Shown here in pieces: positions 1-12,195 of a stretch of DNA of 64,000 nt; position 1 is the stretch's first letter; the number at the start of each line of letters is the position of its first letter. The notes beneath the pieces were generated by a model that saw only the letters and a list, made by a program, of their open reading frames with translations, did no database searches and was not told where the DNA came from. The translations under genes and the position numbers were made by a program. Source of the DNA: Whalleya microplaca (lineage: Eukaryota; Ascomycota; Sordariomycetes; Xylariales; Xylariaceae); the NCBI GenBank assembly GCA_022497155.1, contig MU385735.1, forward strand, positions 496,001 to 560,000, read 5' to 3'.

Positions 1-2919
1 AACACCTTCACGAGCTGCATTTTCCCTGGCTTCTTGGCATATTCTATTGAGTCGCCAATCTGCAGGTTGAAACCACCAGGCATTGCTCGTTGCATCTGTG
101 TGAACAATTCCGTCTTCAGGATACAGTTTAATAAGGGGTCAGGCTCTTGCTGCGATCCAACGCCTAACGAGAACCAATCATCTCGACACGTGGACGTTCC
201 GATGAACTTGATGGCTCCTAGAGGGATCTGGCGCTCAATAGTGATTTGGATCTGATGGTTGACTAATGCCTGAGCCACGATGTAGAACTTGCTGTTGGTC
301 ACAATTAAGATACGAGGGCTCGGTTTACTCGAACGACCAAATTTGGCCTCGAGAACTTCACCACGGCACGAGAACAGAGTCTTCTCGTTGCTCGTCATCT
401 GCACCGCATTGCGAACTTGGGATCCGGGGCCATTTGAGGCGTTCGTACCCAGGTAGTCTCCTAAGAAACGCCGGGAACCCAACAAACTGAACCGTCTACG
501 CTCCTTGCGCCCTGACAATACTTTGTGGCCCTGATCTCGCAATTGCAGATACTCGGCACCCACCCTCTTTTTCCGCCAGAATCGCTGGATTCGGGTTGCC
601 GATTCGGCACGGTAGGCTAGGTATGCTCTCCACATTCGTTGGATACGGGTAGCCATGTTATGCCAATAACGATCCCGCATCGTCTCTAGGGCAAATAATG
701 TCTCCGGGGACTTGATAAAAGCTTTCGTAACACCCAGCTGCCATTCTTCTTTGGGGATACTAGTATCCTTCAAGATTTGTTTCACCGCAGCTTCTTCGGA
801 CCCTTGCCAGGTGTACTCGCCTGCATAAGACGTGGCGGGAGATAGTAAGAAGAACCTCTCGACAAACTTCTCGAATGATTGACGATAAGCGAAACCAGCG
901 CGGCGAATTCTAACGTTTTCTTGCAGACCTAGGTATTTGATTTGGTGCAACACGTTCGGCACGTTGTACTCTGAAGGCGATTTATTCTCGTTCGGCTTTA
1001 TTGTTCGAATATATGAGGGTTGGCACTTCATCAAAGTGTCTACAAGGGCGTTGGCAGAGACTCTGATTCTGTCACCCGCTGTGGGAGGTTGCTTGCGGTT
1101 GTCCTGGTCTACTTGCTGAGGGAATAAAGTATGGACGAATCGGTTCGAGCTCTGCTGGAACAGATTTTGCACGCCCTTGAGAAGCTGGTCCTTATTTTTA
1201 TCCGTGATGCCGTCGACGGTGTAACTAACATCACCGGCGTAATGCTTGATGATGAAACTCCCCTGTCGAGGGGTGAGATGAGCATTTGACATGCCGCTGA
1301 TACTTTGCATGAAGGTACGGTCACAAGCAGCAGGGTCGGCGTGTGCGGTTTTCGTGGCATCCTTCAGGGCAGAAAAGAGACCCGGGGGCCTGACTTGCTC
1401 GATCAAATCGCATACAATCTTGTTATCGAAATATTTGATAGGTGTCCATTGAATCTGTTCGCGCGCATATTCTTCCTGCTCAGCTTTCAGCGTAAGCTGG
1501 ATGAAGATCTGCTGTAGTTTCTCGTTAACGTAGTTGATGCAAAGCTGCTCAAAACTGTTCTTCTCGAAGATCTCGAAGCCGTAAATATCGAGAATTCCAA
1601 TATTGTTGGTTGTGGCTTGCCGTGCCTGCAGAGATTGGTTGATTCTCCCAACAATCCAATCGAAGAGGTTGTGGTAGATAGCCATAGCCAGCGCATCCCG
1701 AGTGGCATTTGCCTGTGCCGTGTTGGCTGGGGATTCGATAACTTCACCGCTCCTCGGCGTCAGTATCCGAATTGTAATACCCTTAATTAACGCGTCTGGT
1801 GACACCTCAAGTAAATATGCCAGAAAATCCACTACGGACTGATCCGCAACAGCAGCATAGCCATCATCGCCCTCGACGAAGTGAATGTTTCCGGTCCATA
1901 AGATGGCCGCCAACATGCGGAACACCTCGTCCTGTTCACCCTGGGACAGGCCTATAACTTTCATAGCCTCCAGCGTATCCCGGAAATCGGACAGATCGTC
2001 AATACCATCTACATTAAAACATTTGGACCGGCTGAGATAAGCATAGGTCTCCGGCTTTTGAACTCCGAACATGGTCCGGTAGGTTTCCGACGCTCCCTTG
2101 GCAAACTGATAAAAGATATGGAAACTCCGTTCGTTGGTAATCTGGCCAACCACTCGCGTCTTTTCTAGAAGATAGTTTGTAATGTCGGCTCCGACAGGCT
2201 CTCCGTTGCCGTTGAAGTGTATTTGGAGGTATTTCCCGAAGCGGGACGAGTTGTTATTTCGCAGGGTCTTCGCGTTTCCGAACGACTCGAGCAGGGGGTT
2301 GGTTGCCAGCACCATGTCCTTGATCTGCTTGATCTCTCCGCTCTCGCCGCCGGAGACGTTTGCGATGTACTGCATGATCCGCTTGGCGGCCTCGGTCTTG
2401 CCGGCTCCTGACTCTCCGGAGATGATGACACACTGGTTCTCCTTGTAGGCCTTCATGTTGTAGTAGGATGACTCGGCAATAGCGAACACATGAGGCGGCA
2501 TCTCGAGTCTGTTCTTGCCCTTGTAGGACTCGAGGACCTGGTCGGTGTAGATGCCGAGGTCTCGAAAAGGGTTAACGGAGACCAGCACATGGCCAATGTA
2601 TGTGTAGATCTCGCGACCCTCGAATCGTTTCTTCAAGTTCTCGTTGATGGCCTCGTTGGATACCTTGCTGAGGAGGGTCAGATCGGAGACGCCTATCTCC
2701 TTCTTCTTGGTGGTCTCGAAGGTGGCTTTCTTCGGTTTGGGACCGCCTCCGGATTGCGCCCCGGCGCCTCCCCCGGATCTATCCTTCGGACGTCTGCTTA
2801 TACCCTGTGATCACACGCGCCAGTTAGCAGGGAGGTTTTGCATGCCTGGGTAGACAGATAGCAGGCAGGGAGGCAGGCAGGCAGGCAAGCAGGCAAGTAG
2901 TCAGTCTTAATCTTACCAT
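1..2919 (-). CDS. myoA: class I unconventional myosin, N-terminal part (partial at window edge)
   Basis: Actin-based motor of cortical patches and endocytosis at the hyphal tip. The minus-strand frame is open from 2,804 to position 1 (about 935 codons). It shows the motor head with the P-loop GESGAGKT (near residue 131), switch and actin-binding regions, two IQ motifs ([17 protein letters not shown] and the following [13 protein letters not shown], about residues 708-735) that would bind calmodulin, and the start of the basic TH1 membrane-binding tail. The rest of TH1, the SH3 domain and the acidic tail of the family (about 1,200 aa) lie outside the window. The coding start is split: ATG at 2,917-2,919 is followed at once by GTAAGA, and a 112-nt intron (2,805-2,916) ends in CAG before GGT ATA AGC, giving MGISRRP, which matches the usual fungal MGHSRRP-like start. 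Certain as to family; the symbol follows Aspergillus use. Confidence 0.95.
2822..2896. repeat. GGCA-type tetranucleotide microsatellite in myosin intron 1
   Basis: Imperfect GGCA/AGGC units run through the middle of the 112-nt first intron of the myosin gene, so intron length is probably variable between strains. Confidence 0.6.
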
Positions 2920-3990
2920 GTTGGGCTCGCATGAATGAGTGGCACTGTCAAGCTTGTATGCAATAGAGGGGATGCAATAGGGCGGCGGAGAGAGCTCGGG
3001 CTCGGGAGTGGAGGGCAGAAACGATTGTTGGTGTATGGGGTCGGGTGTGTTGAGTGAGTGTTCAGGATTAAAAGCGCGCCAAAAAGTGAAGAAGTCAAGA
3101 TATCGTGGTTATCGCTCAAGGTTCCAAGGTTGGGATTTACAAGGCAGCCCTTGGCGGCAGGGCGGATGTCAGTGTCTTGTGCGGGTGTCCTCTGTCACCT
3201 GTGGGTGTCTGCTGTGGGTGTCTGGTGTCGGCGATCAATGCCTTGAAGGAGGGCCCTATTAGCGCTAAAAAGGTGGCCCGCGACGTAATGCAATGGGGCT
3301 GCGCACCCGAAGCCAGCCCAGAGACAGGGGATGGCGTGGCTGCGGCGCCACTAATCGGAGCATCGTTCTTCCAGTAAGACTCGGCCTTGGCACCGCCTTG
3401 GCACCGCCTGCACTTACGTGGACATGCCAATCTGCACTCAATTTAATGACTCGTTACCGTGACTTGTTACAGAATTATAGCTACCAAACATCTACAGCAA
3501 TCATCATGCTTATTATTCATCACTTTGGACATTCCTGTTCCAGGCATCCATCCTAAACCATTGCACTTAATCATTAGGCATATACTGTACATCTAATGGC
3601 TTTTTAAACACCCTTGCTGGCCGGGATGAAAAGGGGGATTCATTTGGTATATCAAAGGGAATGACACGGTTGCCTAGCATTGTCTAGTGTGGGATATTTG
3701 CCACAGTTACGATATTAGTAGTGCGATGCTAGAATGTGAATATGTATAAACAAGCATGGCTACTTTATCACCTGATACTCTCTAAGCTCATGCTCATGTT
3801 CATTCATCTTATCTCACACCAAGTGAATGTTCTTTGTTCTATGTAAGAATCTTGTCTGTCAGGCATTAACCATTGAACATTGTATTTAGCAATGAAGCTC
3901 TCTAAGAGAACAGCCCATACTCGATGAATGTTCATATGGATCACTGTTTTATCATTCATCATGAGGCTTCCCTTGGTTGAAGTTGCCTAG
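2920..3990. other. non-coding stretch upstream of the myosin gene
   Basis: Upstream and promoter region of the myosin gene, with a GC-rich proximal part (about 3,120-3,420) and then ordinary AT-leaning sequence. The short frames on both strands have no coding character or splice structure. I see no gene. Confidence 0.6.
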
Positions 3991-4510
3991 TAGTGGAGGC
4001 GGAGGAATCCAAGCTGCTAGTAGCACATTCAGCTACGCCATACATGGTGGCATCTGGTGATATCGTGGACTACCAGTCGGCTCAAGTTGATCGAAGACCA
4101 CCAGTGACTCATCAAAGTCCTCATAGCATAATCAACACTTTTCCAGTCCAGAAATTCATGGAGCGATTGCCACATCCGCCCGGCCTCGTGGTCAAGATCA
4201 ACCCTTTAAAGCTGTGGTGAGAAACCTAGGTTGAAGGACCATCGTCTGAGAACGGTCGAGTCAAGGATGTTGTTCTCATAGATGGCAATGGCCTTGCCGG
4301 CATTGTTCACTATCTACCCATAGCCGAACAACATTATTATCATAGATACCAACTCACAGTTGCACGATAGTGCAGTGCCTTGTATGATGGGCCAACTACG
4401 CCAACTTGGACGGTCCGATCGGCTCGCAATTCTACTTCTGTGGGCATCTCGTTGATGGTATCGAAGCTCTAGTGCGAGTTGGTGTTGAAGCTTTCTCATA
4501 TTAGCAGGGC
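3990..4510 (+). pseudogene. decayed coding-like fragments, origin unknown
   Basis: Two stretches read like protein but cannot be joined. The first, about 3,993-4,220, contains VTHQSPHSIINTFPVQKF and ends at a stop. The second, about 4,390-4,503, reads GPIGSQFYFCGHLVDGIEAL and ends at TAG. Stops and frame changes lie between and before them. The second stretch loosely resembles a cyclophilin GSQFF segment, but too little is left to name a family. A relic is an inference; chance open frames cannot be excluded. Confidence 0.25.
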
Positions 4511-5500
4511 TCACTAGAACCTAATGTAATGGTGTAGAGTATGCTTACTGCTAATAGATTTGAATTTGACAGACTATTCTTGTACTTCTGTGTCATGATG
4601 ATTAAAGCCAAATGAACCACTGTCAGAGGGTCACATCAGTCGGATGAGAGGGGAGGTGACCGGCTCAACTGTGAATAAGATAAGATGAAGTTGATTAGAT
4701 CAAGCTATGGGCAGTCTTTCATATGCGTCAGAGTACGAGAATCAGTCCTGTAGGTAGGGGTTATGACAGAACATCCCAATAATCATCGTACACGTTATTG
4801 TGAGTTTCGATGATATTATGTTCAGGTTTTGACCTGTAATGAGTCACGTTGTTTCTCATGGACTCGTTCGAATGTATGTGGTGTCATCGCGGGGCCCTGG
4901 AATGTCATTGTCATGCTGTCCTGACTTGTTCATCAAACGAAATATGTTGTTGTAGCCTCACTCAGATGTTGCTTCTCTGCGATACGAACAATTCATCTCG
5001 GTTTGGCCACGCAGCGAATTCAAGTCGAGATCGAAATCGCATAAGGATACCTTATGATCCCACGTGCCACATCACCATAAGACATGCCTTTGGAGTGCTC
5101 TTGACGCAAATAGGGGAAGGATCGCTATAAGATCAAATGATGTGAAATTCTCCCCAAGGATAGATATGCAATGCTGGCTAGGCATCCAAAGCTGCTTGAT
5201 ATACCTAATAGTCCTGCATACTATCATCAATCGAATGATCTTGCAGATTCTCTACACGACAGTCCCGTTTATTGAATGCAAATCTTGAAAGCTCATGACA
5301 ATAATCATTCAACTCGAGCCTCCTCAAGTTTGGCAGAACCGGGCTAATTCGGCCGAGCTCGATAATCCCGCCGATATCTCGATAGCGTTAATACGCATCC
5401 GAGTATGAAATGGACGGGGACTAAAAGCTTGTCTTAAGCTTAAACAGGGATGAACCGGCGTTTAAATTGGGCTTCGTTAACGGAGCACCTGTTCGTTCCA
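4511..5500. other. non-coding stretch before the AT-rich block
   Basis: Ordinary base composition with no supported gene. It leads into the sharp compositional change near 5.5 kb. Confidence 0.5.
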
Positions 5501-6320
5501 CTTATTTAGCTTCCCGCGACTTCAGGACATTATACCCTTTATACCCTACCCGCGTTTCGCGGCTATTTAATATAAAGATCAAGGGCGCGTATCCACGCGT
5601 AATATGTTTATATGTCGCGCTATGCTAAAATTCCTTAACCTTTTTATTTATAACCTTTTTTTATAGTAGTTAGAATTAAAGCTATTTTAATATAACCTTA
5701 AGTAGTATTTTTAATAACTTTAAAGTTTTATAAGCTTTTTCCCTTACTGTTATTTTACTAATATAACTGTAGTTTTTTATTTGCTACTTTTATTGGCGCG
5801 TTAATTTATATATCTTGTTATAAATAATTACTAACTCGGCTTTAAATCTTATAGCTTTAAATCGATCTTAATTTTATTTAAGATATTAATTTATATATAT
5901 TTTTTCCGGCCTATTTTTAGCCGCTTTTTTAATATATCCACGGATAACTGCTAATTCGGCTTTAAATTTGGGAGAATTTTAGTATTAGAAATGCCCGGCG
6001 GTAAATAATTTACGTTAATAATAACCAGGCTTATTAAATATCCTCTTTAAACCATTTAAATAAATATTAATAGCCCGTTAAAACAGACTTTTTAATAATC
6101 CGTTTGTAGTAAACCTATATCCTAACGGCCTGTCGAAATAGATTTAATTTTTTTGTTATAAATATTCTGCGAATCGGGCTTTATTATATTAGTTTTTTAT
6201 AAGAAGAATATAGCGGATTTTTATGTATGTAAATAGATAACTATCGATTTTAAAAAAAGAGGCACGTTAGGAATTAAAATATTATTAGTAATAGGCGGGA
6301 AAAATTAAAAGTTTGTTAAT

Positions 6321-6570
6321 AATCGGGAAGGAAAAGCTTAAATTTTATTAGCAGTAATAAAGGGTATATTTAATATACGTAATTACGTATAATATTTATT
6401 AGTAATCGGGAAGAAAGAGTTGAAATTTTGTTAGCAGTAATAAAGGGTATATTTAATATACGTAATTGCGCATAATATTTATTAGCAATCGGGAGGGAAG
6501 AGTTAAAATTTTATTAGTAGTAATAAAGGGTATATTTAATATATATAATTATATATTATATAAAGGAGTT
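6321..6570. repeat. tandem repeat, about 83-bp unit, three copies
   Basis: Units begin with TAATCGGGA or CAATCGGGA near 6,321, 6,404 and 6,486. They continue through an AGTAATAAAGGGTATATTTA core to an ATACGTAATTACGTATAAT-like end. Copies differ mainly by C/T and G/A changes, as expected after RIP. Confidence 0.7.
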
Positions 6571-7379
6571 ATATACGCAATTATATATAATATTAAATAT
6601 TATATTAATTTCTTGAAATTTTAACTTATGTAATTTCGAGCTATATAATTTCAAGCTTAAATTTAATTATTATATATATAATTACGTATTAAATTATATT
6701 AGTCTTTAATATTATATATATAACTACGCACTTATAACCATAAGCTTTTTTAACGCTTTTTAGCTTTCTTAACGCTCTTTAATTTTTATAACCCCCTAAA
6801 TTAATTATTTAAATTCCTTATTATTAGGCTATATTTAGACCTAATATAATAGGTTTATCGGCTATTTAAATGCCTTTTTTTATTATATTAATATATAATA
6901 AACCCTTTATAAAACCTTAATAGCCCTATCGTACCGGTTTTTTAACTGCCTTAAAGTTTTATTATTACTTTAAACATATTAGTTAAAACCTGGGTATAAT
7001 ATAAGGAACGGTATAATAAAAAATTTCGTATTTAGCGCTTTAACGAAAATTAGGGTTTTTATATTTTTCCTCCGCTTTTACCTAACGGTTTTATTTACGT
7101 TAAAAAACGAATTATAAGACTTTTAATCCTTAATTACTTAAGGGCGGCTACTAAAATATAATAATTATAATTTCGATCCTAATTCCGTTCTCGGACCTTA
7201 AATTTAAAAACTTTTATTTTTAATAATAATAAAAATTCTAACAGATTTAATTAAGAGCCCTTAAATCTAACGCTTCTAGTTATATAATAAACACTCCTTA
7301 TTCCTATCCTTTTCCCCCTAAATCTTATAAAATAATAGAAACGGATGTTTCGACTTTATAAAAAAGTCTTTTATAACAA

Positions 7380-9300
7380 GCCGGATCTTATTACATAAAG
7401 CGAATTCGAGAAACTTAAGCTATAATAATCTCCGATTTATTACTAATAATTTAAAGCCGAAAATTAGCTAAACGGCACAAAACTATTTTTCCGTTATTAT
7501 TATTATAAAAATAAAATATAAGAATTTAAAGCTAATTAATATATCAAACGTAAGAAATAAACCATTTATTAGCCCGTAAATTATAAAACTCGATTTTTCG
7601 CTTATTTATAACCTAATAGGACTATTAAACTTTAAGGCAATAATATAAAGCATTTTTATAACAATTAAAAGGATATAAACCGTATAAAGCTTTATAATAG
7701 CTTTCGTTTTTAGATTTAAACCTAGCTAATAAATTAATAAATCCCGAAATAAATTAAAAATTTATTAAACAGCAAAAAAGGGGACTTATTAATTCAATTA
7801 ATACTTTAAAATTACGGAATAAGGTATATTAAAATTTAGAATATTAAAAATATCCGTAACGTTTTAAAAAAAAACCGCGGGAGTAATTTAAAACTGACTT
7901 TAATTTTTTATATTTATATCGATAATTTTAATAAAAATATTTAGTTTAAGGAGGTCGATAAATAGTTCCGCCGTTTAAAATAATAGATTTATTATTACGA
8001 GCGTTTTATAGAACGACAAAATAGCGTAAAATCTAAAGTTTTTATTTAGTTACGTAAAAATTCTCTCGATATCTTTATATAACGAAATATAATTATATTA
8101 ATAGATTTTATATATAATATAATAATATATAAATAAAAATAATATTTATTTAGTATTTTAATACGCGATAACTTTAGTAGCTAAATTTTTTATACATTTT
8201 TTTATATTAAGTATTAAAATTTAATAATAATTCGCCTGTATTTTTAGGTTATTATTAAATAGTCTAGCGGCCTCGAGTATAATTAAAGGCTACGATATAT
8301 ATTTATAAATAATAACGATACTAAATAAAAAGCTATACGTAAAGCTTTTTTTACTATAGCCGATTTAAGTAATAATTAGCTAGCTAATATTATTTATTTT
8401 CTTTATATATATTATATTAAAAAAACTTTAATGCGGCGTATTAAAACTAAAAGCTTATTACTAAAAATATATAAATATTTTATAGCTACGCTATATATAC
8501 ATAATTCCTTTAATAGCTGCTATAATTTTATAAATAAGGCTGTTATAATTTATAAAAAATGCGGGAGCCTTAAAAACGCCGAATATATTACTAAAAATTA
8601 CGTTCCGAGATTATAAATATAGGTATATTATACTCGAGTAAAAAGTCTACTACTTTTTTAATACTTTATAATAAACGCAGTCGAGTTATAGCATTTAATA
8701 TTAAAAGTAAACGGCGTAAAATATCAGATAGCTATTTACAAGACTTTATTTATTAGCGTTATATTTATATAATATAAAAAGAAAAATAAGTTTATAAAAG
8801 CCAAATTTATTACAAATAAGACTAAAAAAAACACGCTGCCTTTTATTTAAGGCTTTCCGGATTAAGGGTTTAAAGATCTGCTTTTTAAAACGTAAGCTAT
8901 TATCGAAAAGTAATATTTCGAGGCTAAAAAAGCTTATAATAAAGGTAACGATATAGCTATTAACTACTGCAAAAATGTCGTTATTCACAATTTTAGAAAA
9001 CTTATTAGTAATAATAATAATAATAATAAAGATATATATAATAAGCCCGAACTTCTTTTTTGCTTTTATTTATAATATAAAAAATAATTACTCCCTTATA
9101 AGCATATCTTTTTTTATTAATTATTATATAGCTTTTTATTTAAAAAAACTTTCGCAAGCTTTATTTATAAATAAAGAAATAATAGTTTCGAGATATTTAA
9201 GTATTTTAAACGGCCGGTATATAAAAGTAGTTACGATTATATATACGGCATCCCCTTAAAAATAAAAGTAAACTTTAGGGAAATTATTAACTAGTTTTAA
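7380..9300 (+). pseudogene. RIP-ruined coding remnant of an unidentified element
   Basis: Long plus-strand stretches keep a protein-like reading interrupted only by TAA/TAG at spacings that fit former Gln or Trp codons, for example about 7,390-7,650 and 8,400-9,300. An intact sub-frame of 61 codons starts at 8,431, and the strand is lysine, tyrosine and asparagine rich as RIP predicts. A transposon protein is the likely source. I could not recognise reverse transcriptase, integrase, transposase or DUF3435 recombinase motifs with confidence. Confidence 0.35.
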
Positions 9301-9597
9301 AAAAAGGTATATAAATATTATAATAAGTTACAAAATAAGTCATAAGCGCTATTTATATATAAAAAAAAATAAAAGCGTTAAAAAAGCAGATACGGGTTGC
9401 TTTTTAATCGGTAAACAAGTTAACGCTAGTAAGGAGGCATTAAATTATAATGTCCCTAAAAAATTTAATTTGTATAAAAAAAAATTAATTTTTAATTAAT
9501 AAATAAATTAAATAAGCTAAAATAAAAAAACGTATACGTTTAAATATTATTATAGTTTTAAAAAAATTAAACGTTATTAAATATTATTATAAATTAT

Positions 9598-9845
9598 TAA
9601 AGCATTTAATTAAAAGTATTAAAATCTATTATATAAAGGATATACATTTATTTACTAATAAAATATACTACGGGATAAGTAATTTTACTATTAGGTAAAA
9701 TATAGTTATTTTTATTTTATATTATTAAAAAAGTATTATAATATTTAATTAATAGTATTAAAATCTGTTATATAAGGGATATATATTTATTTATTAGTAA
9801 AATATATTGCGGGATAAGTAACTTTATTATTAGGCAAAATAGTTT
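9598..9845. repeat. tandem duplication, about 139-bp unit, two copies
   Basis: The segment with AGTATTAAAATCTATTATAT, then TTTACTAATAAAATATACT and GGGATAAGTAA, occurs twice about 139 bp apart. The copies differ by transitions. Confidence 0.65.
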
Positions 9846-9869
9846 TATATATTATATATATATAACTTA

Positions 9870-10345
9870 CGTACTTAAAATAAACACTTTAAATTTATAT
9901 ACGCAAATTTGTGTACCTAAAATAAGCACTTTAAATTTATATATATAAATTTATATATTTAAAATAAGCATTTTAAATTTATATAAATATTATATACGCA
10001 AATCTATATACCTAAAATAAGTATTTTAGATTTATATACGCAGATTTGCGTACCTAAAATAAGCATTTTAAATTTATATACGCAGATTTATATACCTAAA
10101 GTAATTATTTTAGATTTATATACGCAAATCTACGTACCTAAAATAAGCATTTTAGATTTATATATATAGATTTGCGTATTTAAAATAAGCATTTTAGATT
10201 TATATACGTAAATTTACGTATTTAAAGTAAGCATTTTAGATTTATATATATAAATCTATATATTTAAAGTAAGCATTTCAGATTTATATACGTAGATTTG
10301 CGTACTTAAAGTAAGCATTTTAAATTTTATATATATAATTATGTA
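9870..10345. repeat. minisatellite, about 42-bp unit with palindromic core, about 11 copies
   Basis: Each unit is roughly AAAATAAGCATTTTAAATTT followed by a TATACGCAAATTTGCGTACC-type segment. That second segment is a near-perfect palindrome in many copies; at 10,205-10,220 it is perfect (TACGTAAATTTACGTA). Copies differ by C/T and G/A substitutions. Confidence 0.8.
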
Positions 10346-10487
10346 TATAAAATATATTATATTAAAAATATATAAGTTATATATAAAATAAATTTATATT
10401 TATTCGGCTAACCCGGCTAGTAACTCCTTTAAAATATTGTCGTTATTGTTATTATTATTATCCTTTTCCTTATTATTTAAAATTTCT

Positions 10488-10690
10488 TTAAACGGCCGAA
10501 ACTGTAGGTTTTTTTTTTTTTCTTTCTTTTTTTCTCCTTTTTCTTTTCCGCTTTTACTTCCGCCTCCATAAAAGCGGCTAACCGAGCTTTTAAATTAACA
10601 TAAGCGCCGGCCCGCTCGGCTTCGGATAAAAACTTATAATATGCCACTAATTTTAAGCCGGCAAAATTAAAAGATATAATAAATAATAGT
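10488..10690 (-). pseudogene. relic frame with Lys/Glu-rich C-terminus, weakly RIP-affected
   Basis: Minus-strand reading from about 10,690 gives a protein-like stretch including YYKFLSEAERAGAYVNLKAR, then AAFMEAEVKAE and a poly-Lys tail before TAA near 10,488. CG-rich codons survive here (GCC, CGG, GCG), unlike neighbouring sequence, so this piece is less mutated. No start codon or upstream exon is visible. The family is unknown; the 3' end of a transposon gene is likely. Confidence 0.35.
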
Positions 10691-11439
10691 AGTATTAATA
10701 TTACTATTACTACTACTTATAAGGGTATTTAGCTTATTATTACTATAATAAATGCGGGGGCGGTAATACGTTAAAAAACAGCGACTATTTATTATTAGCT
10801 TTATATTTGAGTCTTATAAATTCTAATAGCTATATATATACGCTAATAAAAAATAGATGCTCTTTTACCCGTTATAATAGCAATAAGCATAAATACTATT
10901 TAACACGTCGGTCTAGCGGTTAAAAAAAGCCGGCTTATATATATAAAAAGCTTAAAAACCTTTCCTTTCGATACAATTATTATATCGGGCGTCGTTTTGC
11001 TATACCGGGCCGTAAGCTTAGGTATATATAACTAAAATATTTTTTTATAAGCTTTTAGTTAATATATATAATATAATTAAAGCGGCCTATTATATTTATA
11101 ATTAGCGCAGCTTCCGGTAGCGGCGAAAGGGCGGAAATTAGCTGGTTGTTTTAAATTCGTAATTAAAAAGTTACTAGCGACTAAATCTAGTAACCTTACG
11201 ACAGGGCTGTAATTTAGGCGGGGGCAAAAAGCGAGATATAAATAAGCTGCCGAAATAGCTTCTTATATTATTTGGCAGCCTATAATATAGTTAGTTATAT
11301 CCGGATTTATTTAATTATTCGATACAGGTTTATAAATACGTACGGGAGGCTATGCGGCGTTAGCGCTCGCGATAACGGGAACGCGGAACGTTATCCTCCG
11401 AAAAAAAAATGTTATAAGGGTTAGCGATAGCGGCCATAA

Positions 11440-11510
11440 TAATAATAGTAATAATAATAGTAATAGTAGTAATAATAGTAGTAATAATAATAATAGCGGC
11501 AATAAAGTCA
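11440..11510. repeat. TAA/TAG trinucleotide microsatellite
   Basis: An almost uninterrupted run of AAT/AGT triplets. A related triplet inverted repeat (AATAGTAGT...ACTACTACT) lies at about 10,683-10,720. Confidence 0.75.
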
Positions 11511-11654
11511 GTTTAAAAAGGTTATAATCAGCAAATTTAAGCCTAATAAATATATAATTACATTTATATTTTATTTTATTACTTTAATATTATACATATA
11601 CGTAATTATATATATAAATTCCGATAATTATTTATAACTTAGTTGCTAAATTAA

Positions 11655-12195
11655 AAAGTAATAAATTAATATATATAATTACGTATATATATATATATAT
11701 ATATAATAAAACCAGTAGTTAAATAATATATATAGCCGAATTATTATATATATATACAATTACGTATATATATATATAATAAAACCAGTAGTTAGATATT
11801 ATATATAGCCGAATTATTATATATATATATAAATCACTATATATATATATAATTACGTATATATATATATAATAAAACCAATAATTAAATATTATATATA
11901 GCTAAATCACTATATATATATATAAATCACTATATATATATATAATTACGTATATATATATATATAATAAAACTAATAGTTAAATATTATATATAGCCGG
12001 ATCATTATAATATATATAATTACGTATATATATATATAATAAAACTAATAATTAAATACTATATATAGCCGAATCACTATATATATATACAAATCACTAT
12101 ATATATATATAATTACGTATATATATATATAATAAAACCAATAGTTAAATATTATATATAGCCAGATTACTATAATATATACAATTACGTATATA
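11655..12195. repeat. AT-rich tandem array, 76-92-bp units, six copies
   Basis: The marker TTAAATATTATATATAGCC, or a close variant, recurs near 11,712, 11,788, 11,880, 11,969, 12,050 and 12,140. Each copy is joined by AATTACGTATATATATATA and TAATAAAACCA segments. Unit length varies because an ATATAAATCACTAT insert is present or absent and TA runs differ in length. Confidence 0.8.

Noticed and set aside
4390..4503. Cyclophilin gene
   Set aside because: Only a GSQFYFC-like patch resembles the family; no start, no upstream domain, and stops precede it.
7021..9300. DUF3435 tyrosine recombinase (Starship captain) or reverse transcriptase
   Set aside because: The remnant is too mutated. I could not find the catalytic patterns of either family, so no element name is claimed.
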